Source: Roseburia sp.
GTDB lineage: Bacteria; Bacillota; Clostridia; Lachnospirales; Lachnospiraceae
NCBI GenBank assembly: GCA_003483745.1
Contig: DMYD01000042.1
Span: 15,225 to 79,224, forward strand
DNA: 64,000 nt
Direction of reading: 5' to 3'
The translations under genes and the position numbers were made by a program. This document shows positions 17,526-27,068 of the stretch, in pieces. Numbering within the stretch: the stretch's first letter is position 1; each line of letters begins with the position of its first letter. The notes beneath the pieces are model-generated. The model saw only the letters and a list, made by a program, of their open reading frames with translations. It had not been told where the DNA came from and searched no databases.

Positions 17526-18671
17526 ATGGCAAATATTATGGATTATATGGACTGGCGCGGAGATTTATCATTCGAGGCATCTGAATTTAATGAAGTTGAT
17601 AATCTGATTTTAGCGCAGCTTGCATATGTTGATTTTGAGGGGATTGTTCCGGCAGGGGAAGATGAACCGGCAGTGACACTTACAGATGCATCCAGACAGT
17701 TCTGGAAAAAGAATAATAAAGAAGAAATCTTAGCGAGGGTATCCATGACCAAATCGGCGCCTTTTGTTATGGAAAAAATGGCAAAAACCAAACGGTTTTC
17801 AGATGTAAAACTCCGCTGCTATGTCAACGAGATCCGGGATGAAGAACAGTTTCAATTTTCTGCAGTCTGTGTGGAATTGCCGGATGACAGTCTGTATGTG
17901 GCATTTCGCGGGACGGACAATACGATTACAGGCTGGAGGGAAGATTTTAATATGGGTTATCTGTCAGAGACACCGGGACAGCTTCGGGCAGTGGAATATT
18001 TAAACCGTGCAGTGACAGATAAAAAACAGAGCGTACGTGTCGGCGGTCATTCAAAGGGTGGAAATTTTGCCATGTATGCCTCTGTAAAATGTGATCCGCG
18101 GATCCAGGATCAGATTTTGAATGTATACAGCAATGATGGACCGGGATTTCGGAGTGATATGGTGGAAAGTGCGGCGTATCAGCGTATATTGCCAAAGCTG
18201 CACACAATTCTTCCGGAATCTTCTATTGTTGGAATGCTCTTAGAGCACCAGGAATCGTTTGAAGTCGTAAAGAGTTCAAACAGCGGTATCCAGCAGCACG
18301 ATGCCATGTCATGGGAGGTGCTCGGAAGAAACTTTGTACATGTTGATAAAGTCGCGGCACAGAGTCTGTTATTAGATGAGACGATGAAATCGTGGATTTA
18401 CCAGTTAGATGGGGAAGAAAGAGCACAGATCGTAGAGACCGCATTTGATATGATTGAAAAAGTCGGGATCCGTACGGTAGATGATTTTTACCATAGCAAA
18501 TGGAAGAAAATACAGGAGTTGATGAAGGAGACGAGCAAACTCCCGCCGGAACGCCAGAAACTGTTCTCAAGAGCCTTGAAACTGTTATGGACAGAAGGAA
18601 ATAAAGCAATGAAGGAAACGGTAAAGCAGACCGTAAAACGAACGGTAAGACAGTCTCCACTGAAAAAATAA
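17526..18671 (+). CDS. DUF2974 (Mbeg1-like) alpha/beta-hydrolase-fold protein
   Basis: This 381-residue protein has the fold of class-3 lipases. The nucleophile elbow G-G-H-S-K-G-G-N is near residue 176, preceded by V-A-F-R-G-T-D-N-T near residue 127, which matches the lipase strand and oxyanion region. The C-terminal ~80 residues are helical and strongly basic. There is no signal peptide, so it acts in the cytoplasm. It follows the HAD gene by 21 bases. The family is common in Firmicutes and its substrate is unknown; a lipase or esterase role is inference from the motif. Confidence 0.85.
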   Translation: MANIMDYMDWRGDLSFEASEFNEVDNLILAQLAYVDFEGIVPAGEDEPAVTLTDASRQFWKKNNKEEILARVSMTKSAPFVMEKMAKTKRFSDVKLRCYVNEIRDEEQFQFSAVCVELPDDSLYVAFRGTDNTITGWREDFNMGYLSETPGQLRAVEYLNRAVTDKKQSVRVGGHSKGGNFAMYASVKCDPRIQDQILNVYSNDGPGFRSDMVESAAYQRILPKLHTILPESSIVGMLLEHQESFEVVKSSNSGIQQHDAMSWEVLGRNFVHVDKVAAQSLLLDETMKSWIYQLDGEERAQIVETAFDMIEKVGIRTVDDFYHSKWKKIQELMKETSKLPPERQKLFSRALKLLWTEGNKAMKETVKQTVKRTVRQSPLKK

Positions 18672-18779
18672 AAAAAGTATAAAATCACAGAAAATGAGTG
18701 AACTTATAAAAAAGCGAGAAAAATAGAGTAAATATAAGAAAATAACAGAATGAATAGATATAAATGGAAATATATTTGG

Positions 18780-18808
18780 TTGCAGATTCAAATATAAAAA
18801 TCTATTAT
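18780..18808 (+). promoter_or_regulatory. Sigma-A promoter of groES-groEL
   Basis: TTGCAG at 18780-18785 and TATTAT at 18803-18808 are spaced by 17 bases, directly before the CIRCE element. Confidence 0.6.
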
Positions 18809-18820
18809 ATGAACCATAAG

Positions 18821-18847
18821 TTAGCACTCAAAAGAAATGAGTGCTAA
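18821..18847 (+). promoter_or_regulatory. CIRCE element (HrcA operator)
   Basis: The perfect inverted repeat TTAGCACTC-N9-GAGTGCTAA is the textbook binding site of the heat-shock repressor HrcA. It lies between the promoter and groES, so the operon is induced when HrcA is inactivated by heat or misfolded protein. Confidence 0.98.
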
Positions 18848-18898
18848 TAACTACTCAAAAGAAATAAAACAGATGATCATAAGCAGGAGGTAAGCAAC

Positions 18899-19183
18899 AT
18901 GAAATTAGTTCCATTAAGCGACAGAGTTGTATTAAAACAGTGTGAGGCAGAGGAGACTACAAAATCAGGTATCATCCTTACAAGCAGTGCACAGGAAAAA
19001 CCACAGGAGGCAGAGGTTATCGCAGTTGGTCCTGGTGGAATGGTTGATGGAAAAGAAGTTACCATGCAGGTAAAAGCAGGACAGAAGGTAATTTATTCAA
19101 AATACGCAGGAACAGAAGTAAAATTAGACGGAGAAGAATACATCATTGTAAAACAGAATGATATTCTTGCGGTCGTAGAGTAA
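18899..19183 (+). CDS. groES: Co-chaperonin GroES (Hsp10)
   Basis: This is the 94-residue lid of the GroEL folding chamber. It opens with the usual L-V-P-L-S-D-R-V-V-L-K strand. The mobile loop region (E-E-T-T-K-S-G-I-I-L) lies near residues 18-28, and the C-terminal strand N-D-I-L-A-V-V-E closes the ring interface. A strong AGGAGG site precedes the ATG. The gene sits behind a perfect CIRCE element and 44 bases before groEL. Confidence 0.98.
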   Translation: MKLVPLSDRVVLKQCEAEETTKSGIILTSSAQEKPQEAEVIAVGPGGMVDGKEVTMQVKAGQKVIYSKYAGTEVKLDGEEYIIVKQNDILAVVE

Positions 19184-19227
19184 AACATATTTTTATTATT
19201 AATAAATTCAGAAAGAGGTAGACAGAT

Positions 19228-20850
19228 ATGGCAAAGGAAATTAAATATGGCACAGAAGCAAGAGCAGCATTAGGTGCAGGTGTAGATAAACTGGCAAATA
19301 CCGTAAGAGTAACATTAGGACCGAAAGGAAGAAACGTAGTACTTGATAAATCCTATGGTGCTCCACTGATCACAAACGATGGTGTTACGATCGCAAAAGA
19401 GATCGAATTAGAAGATGCATTCGAGAACATGGGTGCACAGCTGGTAAAAGAAGTTGCAACAAAGACAAATGATGTTGCAGGTGATGGTACCACAACAGCA
19501 ACTGTTTTAGCACAGGCAATGGTACAGGAAGGTATGAAGAACCTTGAGGCAGGTGCAAATCCGATTATCCTTCGTCGTGGTATGAAGAAAGCAACAGACA
19601 AGGCAGTAGAAGCAATCCTTGCAATGTCTTCAAAAGTAAACGGAAAAGATCAGATCGCAAAAGTAGCTGCAATCTCTGCTGGAGATGAGAGCGTTGGTAA
19701 TATGGTAGCTGATGCGATGGAGAAGGTTTCTAATGATGGTGTTATCACAATCGAGGAATCTAAGACCATGCAGACAGAACTTGATTTAGTAGAAGGTATG
19801 CAGTTTGACCGTGGTTATGTATCTGCTTATATGTGCACAGATATGGACAAAATGGAAGCAGTATTAGATGATCCTTATATCCTGATCACAGATAAGAAGA
19901 TCAGCAACATTCAGGAGATCCTTCCTCTGTTAGAGCAGATCGTACAGAGCGGTGCAAGATTACTCATCATTGCTGAGGACATCGAGGGTGAGGCACTTAC
20001 CACATTGATCGTTAACAAACTGCGTGGTACATTTAACGTAGTAGCTGTAAAAGCACCTGGTTATGGTGACAGAAGAAAAGCAATGCTGGAAGATATCGCA
20101 ATCTTAACAGGTGGTCAGGTAATCAGTTCTGATCTTGGACTTGAGTTAAAAGATACAACCATGGATCAGTTAGGCCGTGCAAAATCAGTCAAAGTTCAGA
20201 AAGAGAACACTGTTATCGTTGACGGTGCCGGTGACAAAGATGCAATCGCAAGCAGAGTAAACCAGATCCGTGGACAGATCGAGGAGACAACATCTGAGTT
20301 CGATAAAGAAAAATTACAGGAGAGACTTGCAAAATTAGCAGGTGGTGTTGCAGTTATCCGTGTCGGTGCAGCAACTGAGACAGAGATGAAAGAAGCAAAA
20401 CTTCGTATGGAGGATGCTTTAAATGCAACAAGAGCAGCAGTAGAAGAAGGAATCATCGCCGGAGGCGGTTCTGCATATATCCATGCAACCAAAGCTGTTG
20501 CAGAGTTAGCTGATACCTTAGAGGGTGATGAGAAGACTGGTGCAAAGGTTATCTTAAAGGCTCTGGAAGCTCCATTGTACTACATTTCTGCAAATGCAGG
20601 ACTTGAGGGTGCTGTTATCATCAATAAAGTAAAAGAGTCCAAAGACGGTATCGGATTCAATGCAGCAACCGAAGAGTATGTAGATATGGTTGAGAACGGT
20701 ATCCTTGATCCGGTTAAAGTTACAAGAACAGCATTACAGAATGCAACTTCTGTTGCATCTACACTGCTTACAACAGAGTCTGTTGTTGCAAACATCAAAG
20801 AAGATGCTCCGGCAGTTCCAGCAGGTAACCCGGGCATGGGAATGATGTAA
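19228..20850 (+). CDS. groEL: Chaperonin GroEL (Hsp60)
   Basis: This is the 540-residue cytoplasmic chaperonin that folds proteins inside a double ring with GroES. Highly conserved signatures are present: L-G-P-K-G-R-N-V-V-L near residue 30, the ATP-site motif G-D-G-T-T-T near residue 86, and the C-terminal Gly-Met tail (G-M-G-M-M). The length matches Firmicute GroEL. It is the second gene of the CIRCE-controlled operon and is followed by a strong terminator. Confidence 0.99.
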   Translation: MAKEIKYGTEARAALGAGVDKLANTVRVTLGPKGRNVVLDKSYGAPLITNDGVTIAKEIELEDAFENMGAQLVKEVATKTNDVAGDGTTTATVLAQAMVQEGMKNLEAGANPIILRRGMKKATDKAVEAILAMSSKVNGKDQIAKVAAISAGDESVGNMVADAMEKVSNDGVITIEESKTMQTELDLVEGMQFDRGYVSAYMCTDMDKMEAVLDDPYILITDKKISNIQEILPLLEQIVQSGARLLIIAEDIEGEALTTLIVNKLRGTFNVVAVKAPGYGDRRKAMLEDIAILTGGQVISSDLGLELKDTTMDQLGRAKSVKVQKENTVIVDGAGDKDAIASRVNQIRGQIEETTSEFDKEKLQERLAKLAGGVAVIRVGAATETEMKEAKLRMEDALNATRAAVEEGIIAGGGSAYIHATKAVAELADTLEGDEKTGAKVILKALEAPLYYISANAGLEGAVIINKVKESKDGIGFNAATEEYVDMVENGILDPVKVTRTALQNATSVASTLLTTESVVANIKEDAPAVPAGNPGMGMM

Positions 20851-20905
20851 TTTCAGGAAAATAAAATAACAGGTGGTATGGATTTTGTATGAATCTATTG
20901 CCATG

Positions 20906-20940
20906 AAAAAGCCGGCAGATCATATGGTCTGCCGGTTTTT
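20906..20940 (+). terminator. Rho-independent terminator after groEL
   Basis: AAAAAGCCGGCAGA and TCTGCCGGTTTTT form a long stem around a short loop, ending in a T run. Confidence 0.92.
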
Positions 20941-20950
20941 ATGCCCCAAA

Positions 20951-20990
20951 ATAATAAAATGCACGCTCCGCGAACATTCTATTATCATGA
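20951..20990. repeat. Dispersed intergenic hairpin, copy 2 (inverted)
   Basis: ATAATAAAAT at 20951-20960 pairs with ATTCTATTAT at 20976-20985 with one mismatch, around an inner CGC-TCC-GCG stem. Positions 20962-20990 are the exact reverse complement of 16587-16615. It lies between the terminators of two convergent genes. Confidence 0.75.
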
Positions 20991-21025
20991 ATAAAAGGAA
21001 GCTTTGGGGTTGTCCCAAAACTTCC
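20990..21025 (-). terminator. Rho-independent terminator of the aminotransferase gene
   Basis: Read on the minus strand, GGAAGTTTTGGG pairs with CCCAAAGCTTCC with one mismatch, and TTTTATTC follows. It lies just past the minus-strand stop at 21047. Confidence 0.8.
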
Positions 21026-21046
21026 CTGCTAATACTTAATGAATAC

Positions 21047-22135
21047 TTAACGGAGCAGACAGGCAAGCAGTCTGTCGTTGTCCTCCGGGTTCATGATGCA
21101 AAGCCGGATGTACTTGTTGTCTAAAAATGGAAAGGTGGAGCAGTCGCGGATCATCATTTTCTCGCGGATTGCGCGGTCAAAGAGATCCTGTGAAGTGAGA
21201 TCATCTTTTAAAATGCGTACCAGCATGAAATTGCCGCTCGGTTCATACACTTTAAAATCAGGACTCTTCTGGAATGCCCGGTAAATCCGTGCGCGTTCGG
21301 AAGAAATCAGTTCTTTTGTGGCTTTGATATAAGCGGTGTCGCAAAACATTGTTTCTCCGGCAACAACGGCGAGGGAATTGATTGTCCACGGGTTCTTTCT
21401 TGTGTTGATCGATTTGATCAGGTCGCGGTTGCCTGTGATGGCGTAGCCGAGACGAAGCCCCGGTGCTGCGAAAAACTTTGAGGTACCGCGCAGGATGACG
21501 ATATTGTTGTAATAGTTTGTCAGCGGTACGGCTGAGATCTCTGCCATATTATCTGCAAACTCTACATAAGTTTCGTCCACCATAACATAAATGTCATGTT
21601 CCTTGCAGGCATCTAAAATATGACGCATTTCCGTTCTGGTGATGCAGGATGAAGTAGGGTTGTTCGGGTTGCAGATAACGATCAGGTCAATGCTTTCGTT
21701 TAAATGTGAGATGAAATCATCAACATCTAAACGGAAATTGTCTTTCTCACGAAGCGGATAGTAGAGAGTTGTGCCTCCACCAAGCGAAATTTCTCTTTCA
21801 TATTCAGAATAAGTAGGACCGATGACCATTGCCTTTTTTGGGTGCTCAATCTGTATAAAAAGAGAGATCAGTTCTGTGGAACCGTTGCCCACGATGACGT
21901 TTTCGTATTCGGTACCGCAGTATTCTGCAATGCATTTTCGCAGGGATGTATATTCCCTGTCAGGGTATGTCGTGATCACATCGATCTGCTCGGAGAGAGC
22001 GGTCCGAAGAAGCGGTGATACGCCAAGCGGGTTGACATTTGCAGAAAAACTGACGATCTCTTCTTTTTTAATGCCATAGATCTGTTCTATTTTTTCTAAA
22101 TCACTTCCGTGAAAATGGTCTTTGTGTTTTATCAT
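21047..22135 (-). CDS. PLP-dependent class I/II aminotransferase (HisC/CobD-like)
   Basis: This is a 362-residue cytoplasmic PLP enzyme. The N-terminal motif S-F-S-A-N-V-N-P-L-G is shared by histidinol-phosphate aminotransferase and the threonine-phosphate decarboxylase CobD. C-N-P-N-N-P-T-S lies near residue 158, D-E-T-Y-V-E-F near residue 190, and the PLP-lysine region S-K-F-F-A-A-P-G-L-R-L-G-Y near residue 222. The family cannot be split between HisC and CobD by eye, and no his or cob genes are nearby. The start was moved to the ATG at 22135 because GGAGGAG lies directly before it; the TTG at 22150 would overlap that site. It is divergent from the DUF5717 operon. Confidence 0.88.
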   Translation of the reverse strand: MIKHKDHFHGSDLEKIEQIYGIKKEEIVSFSANVNPLGVSPLLRTALSEQIDVITTYPDREYTSLRKCIAEYCGTEYENVIVGNGSTELISLFIQIEHPKKAMVIGPTYSEYEREISLGGGTTLYYPLREKDNFRLDVDDFISHLNESIDLIVICNPNNPTSSCITRTEMRHILDACKEHDIYVMVDETYVEFADNMAEISAVPLTNYYNNIVILRGTSKFFAAPGLRLGYAITGNRDLIKSINTRKNPWTINSLAVVAGETMFCDTAYIKATKELISSERARIYRAFQKSPDFKVYEPSGNFMLVRILKDDLTSQDLFDRAIREKMMIRDCSTFPFLDNKYIRLCIMNPEDNDRLLACLLR

Positions 22136-22163
22136 TGCGAACTCCTCCAAATTGGTTTATAAT
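22135..22163 (+). promoter_or_regulatory. Promoter of the DUF5717-type operon
   Basis: TTGCGA at 22135-22140 and TATAAT at 22158-22163 are spaced by 17 bases. A second TATAAT overlaps at 22168-22173. The expected transcript start near 22170 supports the downstream TTG at 22224 as start codon. Confidence 0.6.
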
Positions 22164-22165
22164 CT

Positions 22166-22193
22166 ATTATAATGATTGTCATTGAAAAAGCAA
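22166..22193 (-). promoter_or_regulatory. Divergent promoter of the aminotransferase
   Basis: On the minus strand TTGCTT (complement of 22188-22193) and TATAAT (complement of 22166-22171) are spaced by 16 bases. It overlaps the promoter region of the opposite operon. Confidence 0.55.
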
Positions 22194-22223
22194 GCAATTA
22201 AGAGAGAAAAAGCGGGTGTCGAT

Positions 22224-25200
22224 TTGCGAAGACGGATACAACAACTGGCAAGGGGAAAATTCGAACACTTAAAGCCGTCTCTTTCGATTTCTGTGGATAA
22301 GATTGACATGACAGCGATGGAAGGTAATGATATTTCGGGAGATTTTGTGATCACAAGTACAAATCATGTGCCGATGCGTGGAATTGTATATTCTTCCAAT
22401 CCGAGGATGGAATGTCTGACACCGCAGTTTGAAGGGGAAGAAATAAGGATTCGTTACCAATTTCATAGTTATGGTCTGATCGAAGGTGATATTCAAAAGG
22501 GAGAGTTCTGTATTGTGGTAGAACAGGGTGAATATAACCTTTCTTTTGTTGTGTCTGTTTCGAAGCTGTATGCGGAATCTTCTGTCGGAAAAATAAAAAA
22601 TTTATCTGATTTTGCCAGATTATCAGAAAACGACTTTGAAGAGGCTTTTCATCTTTTTTATTCCGGAAAGTTTAAAAATATATTTCATCCGGATGAAAAA
22701 AGAGAAATGCTTTTATATGAGGGATTATCAAAAGGAACACCATCCGGACAAAAGGTGGAGGAGTTCCTGATCGGAATCCACAAAAAGAAGCGCACCGTGG
22801 TCTCATTAGAGGAAAGCAGTGCGGTATTTTATCAGGTGCACGAAAACAGACTTGAAAATTTCCAGGTAAGCAGGGATCAGCATGGATATCTCGAAATCAG
22901 AGTCAGCTCGGACGCAGAATTTTTAGCACTAAAGAAACCGCGGATTACCGATGAGATGTTTGTGGGAAGCATCTGTGATGTGGAATATTATATCGTGGCA
23001 GAAAAAATGCATGCCGGAAAAAATTTTGGAAAGATCCGTCTGGAAATGCCGGGACAGGAACCGTTGATCTATACGGTATGCGCTACATCGAAGCCGGAAA
23101 ATGAGACAGAGGATGAACCGGTTTTGCTGGATATCCAGAAATCATGCGTAAAATTAATGCAGCTTTATCTGGAATATCGTCTGAAACGGATTGTGACCGG
23201 AGTATGGGCGAATCAGTCGGGGGCTATTTTAGACCATCTTTCCGCAGTGTGCGAGGATGAAAAAATTTATGGACTGATGAAAGCACAGACCTTGATCATT
23301 AACCGCCAGAGGCAGGAGGCATCCTGGATCTTGGATGATTTTAAAAGAACGTGTGAGGATCATACAAGTCCGGAATGGGGGTATTATCTTTATCTGTGTA
23401 CATTGATGGAACGGGAACCTTCCTATGTAGACCGGCTGACGGCGGAGGTGGTGCAGATTTTTAAGCTGCATCCGGATAATTCGATGCTGTTCTGGGTGTT
23501 ATTATTTTTGAAAGAGGAGTATTACCAGAATCCGGCAGAAAGATTAGAAGCAATCCGGGACTGGATGCGCTATGATAACAGTCCGTATTTTTACCTTGAG
23601 GCATATTATCTGATCTGGCAGGATCCTTATTTATTGACAAGACTTGGAGCATTTGAGGTTCGCATATTATACTGGGCAGCAAGATGGGGTGTCATGACAA
23701 GAGATATCGCGATACAGGTGATAAGTCTTGTTTCAGGGAAAAAGGAATATCATCCGTTTTTATACCGTATCTTAGAGGCATGTTATGAAGTGAAACCGGA
23801 TGATGAGATGCTTGTGGCAGTGTTAGGCTATCTGATCCGCAGTCAGTGCTTTGGGGCAAAATATCACCGCTGGTATGAACTTGGAATTGAACATGAGATC
23901 CGTATCACGAGTCTGTATGAAGCGTATCTTTTATCGTTAGATGGAAGAAAATTAGAGCGTGTACCAAAGATGCTGCAGATGTATTTTCAGTATGACAGTG
24001 GATTGTCCTGGCAGCAGAAAGCAGTTTTATTTGTTAATATTATTGCTGCAAAAAAGGTGCAGCCGGAGGTATATCAGAAGTATTTGCCAATGATAGAACG
24101 GTTTGCGATGGAACAGCTGGAAGCAGGTCATATAGATGACAATCTGGCTGTGGTTTATGATGAAATGTTTGCGCAGGGCATGATAAATGGCGATATTGTT
24201 CATTGGGCATCCGAAATTCTTTTTACACACAAGGTAATCTGTACAGATTCACAGGCGGCAAAGATAGAAGTTTATGAATATGCGCGCAACACTGAATACA
24301 ACACTGCATGCAATAATGCCGATAATAAACAAGCCATGATACGGAATGGGGGAGCATACTTTACCGTATATACGAAAGATTACTGCCTGATCATGGAAGA
24401 TATTTATGGAAATCGTTTCTGTGAGGAACTCGGTTATTATGAAGAACCGTTGATGGATATAGACCGTTGCGTGAAGAAGTGTACAGAACTTGCACAAGGA
24501 GAGTTGCCCTATATTCTTTATTCTATGCAGGACAAAATTGGAGAAGGGGTTGAGGATTCGGATTTTCCGGGTGTGTGGACTGTTTTAAAATCACCGCAGG
24601 TAAGTGATCGCTTTAAAAGAGAGCTTGCAGAACAGGTCATATTATTTTATCGGAAAAGAAAATATGAGGCAGGCTGCCTGACAGGTCTGGATCATAAATT
24701 GTTATCAGTAGCTTCGAGTCGTATGCTGATGCAGTACCTGACGGAAGAACATTTGTATGAGACTGCGTATCGGATGGCAGAAGAATGTGGATATGAGCAT
24801 ATGGATACTGCAGCATGTGTCGCTCTGTGCAGCTATGCGATTCACACGGCAGCTTTTGAGGAAGATGATTTTCTGCTTGGATTTGCAGAGTCCGTATTTT
24901 ACAGAGGCACATATAATGATGTGATCATCATCTATCTGTGTAAATATTATAATGGTGCAACAAAAACCATGGCAGAGATCTGGAAAGCGGCGGGAGCGTT
25001 TGATATTGATACATTTGATCTTGAGGAACGCATTTTAAGCCAGATGCTTTATTCGACTGATTATATTGCAGATGCGGAAGATATCTATGAAAGTTATGTA
25101 AAAGGCGGAGGCCGGGAACTGATCTGCATGGCATATTTATCTTATTTTGCAGATGCATGGCTGGTGCGGGATATGGTGGTGCCTGAGTATGTATTTGAAC

Positions 25201-25781
25201 AGATTTATGTGCGGTATAAGGAAGGAAATCTTTTGAATGATGCGTGCAGACTGGGACTGCTGAAATATTTTTCGGAGAAAGAACACTTATCCGATGCAAT
25301 GTATCAGGCAGCAGACGAATTGTTGGAAGAGTATACGTCTAAAAACTGCTATTTTGCATTTTTCCTACAGTTTGAAAAAAAATTGCGCCTAAAGTATCAT
25401 CTGTATGATAAAGCTTTTGTGGAATATCATACAGATCCGGGACGAAAAATTATGATTCATTTTAGTCTGGATGGAGAGCATTATGAGCAGGCATTGTTAA
25501 ATGAGGTATATGATGGTGTCTTTGTCAAAGAATTTATTTTATTTTTTGGTGAATCCGTACTTTATTATATGACAGAACAGGAAAAGGCAGAGGAGAAGAT
25601 CACAGAAAGTGCCTGCTTAAATTGCAGAAGTGTGCCAGACGAAGAATGCCATGGGCGGTATGAGATGTTAAATGATATGCTGATGCATCATGCGATGGGA
25701 GAACGTGATGCGCAAAAGAGAGAAATGAAACAATATTATGGAATGCAGATGGTTACAAATGAGGTATTTCGTATTTTATAA
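22224..25781 (+). CDS. Very large DUF5717-type solenoid protein of unknown function
   Basis: This protein has about 1185 residues and no signal peptide or clear membrane helix. The first ~90 residues after the start, and a second stretch near residues 190-290, look like beta-sandwich (Ig-like) domains. The remaining ~850 residues are long amphipathic helices with many Tyr, Leu and acidic residues, like a TPR-type solenoid. I recognise it as a DUF5717 family member, from memory. The start was set at the TTG at 22224 because G-C-G-G-G-T-G lies five bases before it; an in-frame TTG at 22176 would begin almost at the transcript start. It is first in a four-gene operon with an actin/Hsp70-like ATPase 15 bases downstream, so it may be its scaffold or client-binding partner. 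Confidence 0.8.
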   Translation: MRRRIQQLARGKFEHLKPSLSISVDKIDMTAMEGNDISGDFVITSTNHVPMRGIVYSSNPRMECLTPQFEGEEIRIRYQFHSYGLIEGDIQKGEFCIVVEQGEYNLSFVVSVSKLYAESSVGKIKNLSDFARLSENDFEEAFHLFYSGKFKNIFHPDEKREMLLYEGLSKGTPSGQKVEEFLIGIHKKKRTVVSLEESSAVFYQVHENRLENFQVSRDQHGYLEIRVSSDAEFLALKKPRITDEMFVGSICDVEYYIVAEKMHAGKNFGKIRLEMPGQEPLIYTVCATSKPENETEDEPVLLDIQKSCVKLMQLYLEYRLKRIVTGVWANQSGAILDHLSAVCEDEKIYGLMKAQTLIINRQRQEASWILDDFKRTCEDHTSPEWGYYLYLCTLMEREPSYVDRLTAEVVQIFKLHPDNSMLFWVLLFLKEEYYQNPAERLEAIRDWMRYDNSPYFYLEAYYLIWQDPYLLTRLGAFEVRILYWAARWGVMTRDIAIQVISLVSGKKEYHPFLYRILEACYEVKPDDEMLVAVLGYLIRSQCFGAKYHRWYELGIEHEIRITSLYEAYLLSLDGRKLERVPKMLQMYFQYDSGLSWQQKAVLFVNIIAAKKVQPEVYQKYLPMIERFAMEQLEAGHIDDNLAVVYDEMFAQGMINGDIVHWASEILFTHKVICTDSQAAKIEVYEYARNTEYNTACNNADNKQAMIRNGGAYFTVYTKDYCLIMEDIYGNRFCEELGYYEEPLMDIDRCVKKCTELAQGELPYILYSMQDKIGEGVEDSDFPGVWTVLKSPQVSDRFKRELAEQVILFYRKRKYEAGCLTGLDHKLLSVASSRMLMQYLTEEHLYETAYRMAEECGYEHMDTAACVALCSYAIHTAAFEEDDFLLGFAESVFYRGTYNDVIIIYLCKYYNGATKTMAEIWKAAGAFDIDTFDLEERILSQMLYSTDYIADAEDIYESYVKGGGRELICMAYLSYFADAWLVRDMVVPEYVFEQIYVRYKEGNLLNDACRLGLLKYFSEKEHLSDAMYQAADELLEEYTSKNCYFAFFLQFEKKLRLKYHLYDKAFVEYHTDPGRKIMIHFSLDGEHYEQALLNEVYDGVFVKEFILFFGESVLYYMTEQEKAEEKITESACLNCRSVPDEECHGRYEMLNDMLMHHAMGERDAQKREMKQYYGMQMVTNEVFRIL

Positions 25782-25796
25782 GTAAGAGGGAGAAAC

Positions 25797-27044
25797 GTGG
25801 AAAAAATGCCGTATTATCTGGGCATTGATCTTGACAATGACAATGCAGTGATCAGTTATTTCCAATTGAATATGAAAGAGCCTGAGACGGTCAGTACAGT
25901 GGCGGGCAGTGAGGTGTACCAGATTCCTCTGGTGCTTGCCAAAAAACATGGGATTGGCCAATGGTTTATCGGAGAGGAAGCGAAACGTCTTGCACTTATG
26001 CAGGGAGAGGAGGCGGTATCTGGTCTGCTGCATGCAGCACTTGCAAAACAGGAAGTTTTTGTGGAGGGGGAAGCGTATAAAGCGGAGGAACTGCTGGCAC
26101 TTTACATAAAAAAGCTGATATATCTGGCGGGAAAACTGGGGAATCCTGTTACACCGGATTTTTTGGTTATCACGCTTGAACAGCTGTCAAGGGAGGTGAC
26201 GGAACTCTTTATTCAGGTGGCAAAAAGACTTGGAATATCAGAGGGAAAGCTGACTCTTATTGACAGAAGAGAGAGTTTTTATTATTTTGCATTCAGTCAG
26301 CAAAAAGAATTATGGCTGCATGATGTGTGCCTGTTTGATAATCGGGGAGATAAAGTCTGGTGCAGGAGACTAGAAAGGGATCAAAGAACCCTGCCACAGC
26401 TTGTCACGATCAGCGAGGAACAGCGGAATATAGACAGAGCCAATAAAGATGCCGTTTTTTTTAAAATAGTATCGGAAGTGATGACGGGGCATATTGTTTC
26501 CGCAGTATACCTGACAGGCGATGGGTTTGATGGTAAATGGATGAAAGAGTCGCTTTCTTTCTTATGTAAAGGGCGCAGGGTTTTTGTGGGAAAAAATCTT
26601 TATTCCAAGGGCGCCTGTTATGCGGCGGCAAGAAAGTGTGTGACGGCAGAAAACAGCGGGCAATTTGTCTATATGGGCGACAATGAAATGAAAGTAAATG
26701 TAAGCCTGAAAGTACAGAGACAGGGGAAGACAGAACTTTTTGCACTGATCAATGCGGGAGACAACTGGTACGAGACTGTTGGAGAATGTGAAGTATTGCT
26801 GGATGGATCAAACGAAATTGATTTCTGGCTTCAGCTGCCAAACAGCAAGGAAGCAAAGATTGAAAAACTTACACTGGCAGATCTTCCCGAAAGACCTCCG
26901 CGCACGACGCGTCTTCGCATCAAAGCGCAGCCGGTTTCAGACATGGAAGTAAAAATCAGGATCAAAGACCTTGGTTTTGGAGAGATATTTAAAAGTTCTG
27001 ATAAAACGTGGGAATATATGATGTCACTGGAAACAGAGCAGTAG
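25797..27044 (+). CDS. Actin/Hsp70-like ATPase-fold protein (DUF5716-type)
   Basis: This 415-residue protein begins with Y-L-G-I-D-L-D-N-D-N-A-V-I-S, matching the phosphate-1 loop of the actin/Hsp70 fold (GIDLGTT in DnaK), though the Gly-Thr pair is replaced by Asp-Asn. V-Y-L-T-G-D-G-F near residue 237 fits the adenosine-side motif, and N-L-Y-S-K-G-A-C-Y-A-A near residue 266 fits the closing helix of that fold. The last ~120 residues look like a beta-sandwich, as in Hsp70 substrate-binding domains. GTG at 25797 follows GAGGGAGA. Nucleotide binding is plausible, but hydrolysis is uncertain because key residues differ. It sits inside the DUF5717-type operon. Confidence 0.78.
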   Translation: MEKMPYYLGIDLDNDNAVISYFQLNMKEPETVSTVAGSEVYQIPLVLAKKHGIGQWFIGEEAKRLALMQGEEAVSGLLHAALAKQEVFVEGEAYKAEELLALYIKKLIYLAGKLGNPVTPDFLVITLEQLSREVTELFIQVAKRLGISEGKLTLIDRRESFYYFAFSQQKELWLHDVCLFDNRGDKVWCRRLERDQRTLPQLVTISEEQRNIDRANKDAVFFKIVSEVMTGHIVSAVYLTGDGFDGKWMKESLSFLCKGRRVFVGKNLYSKGACYAAARKCVTAENSGQFVYMGDNEMKVNVSLKVQRQGKTELFALINAGDNWYETVGECEVLLDGSNEIDFWLQLPNSKEAKIEKLTLADLPERPPRTTRLRIKAQPVSDMEVKIRIKDLGFGEIFKSSDKTWEYMMSLETEQ

Positions 27045-27068
27045 GCGAAAGAAAGGCAGGAGAGACGA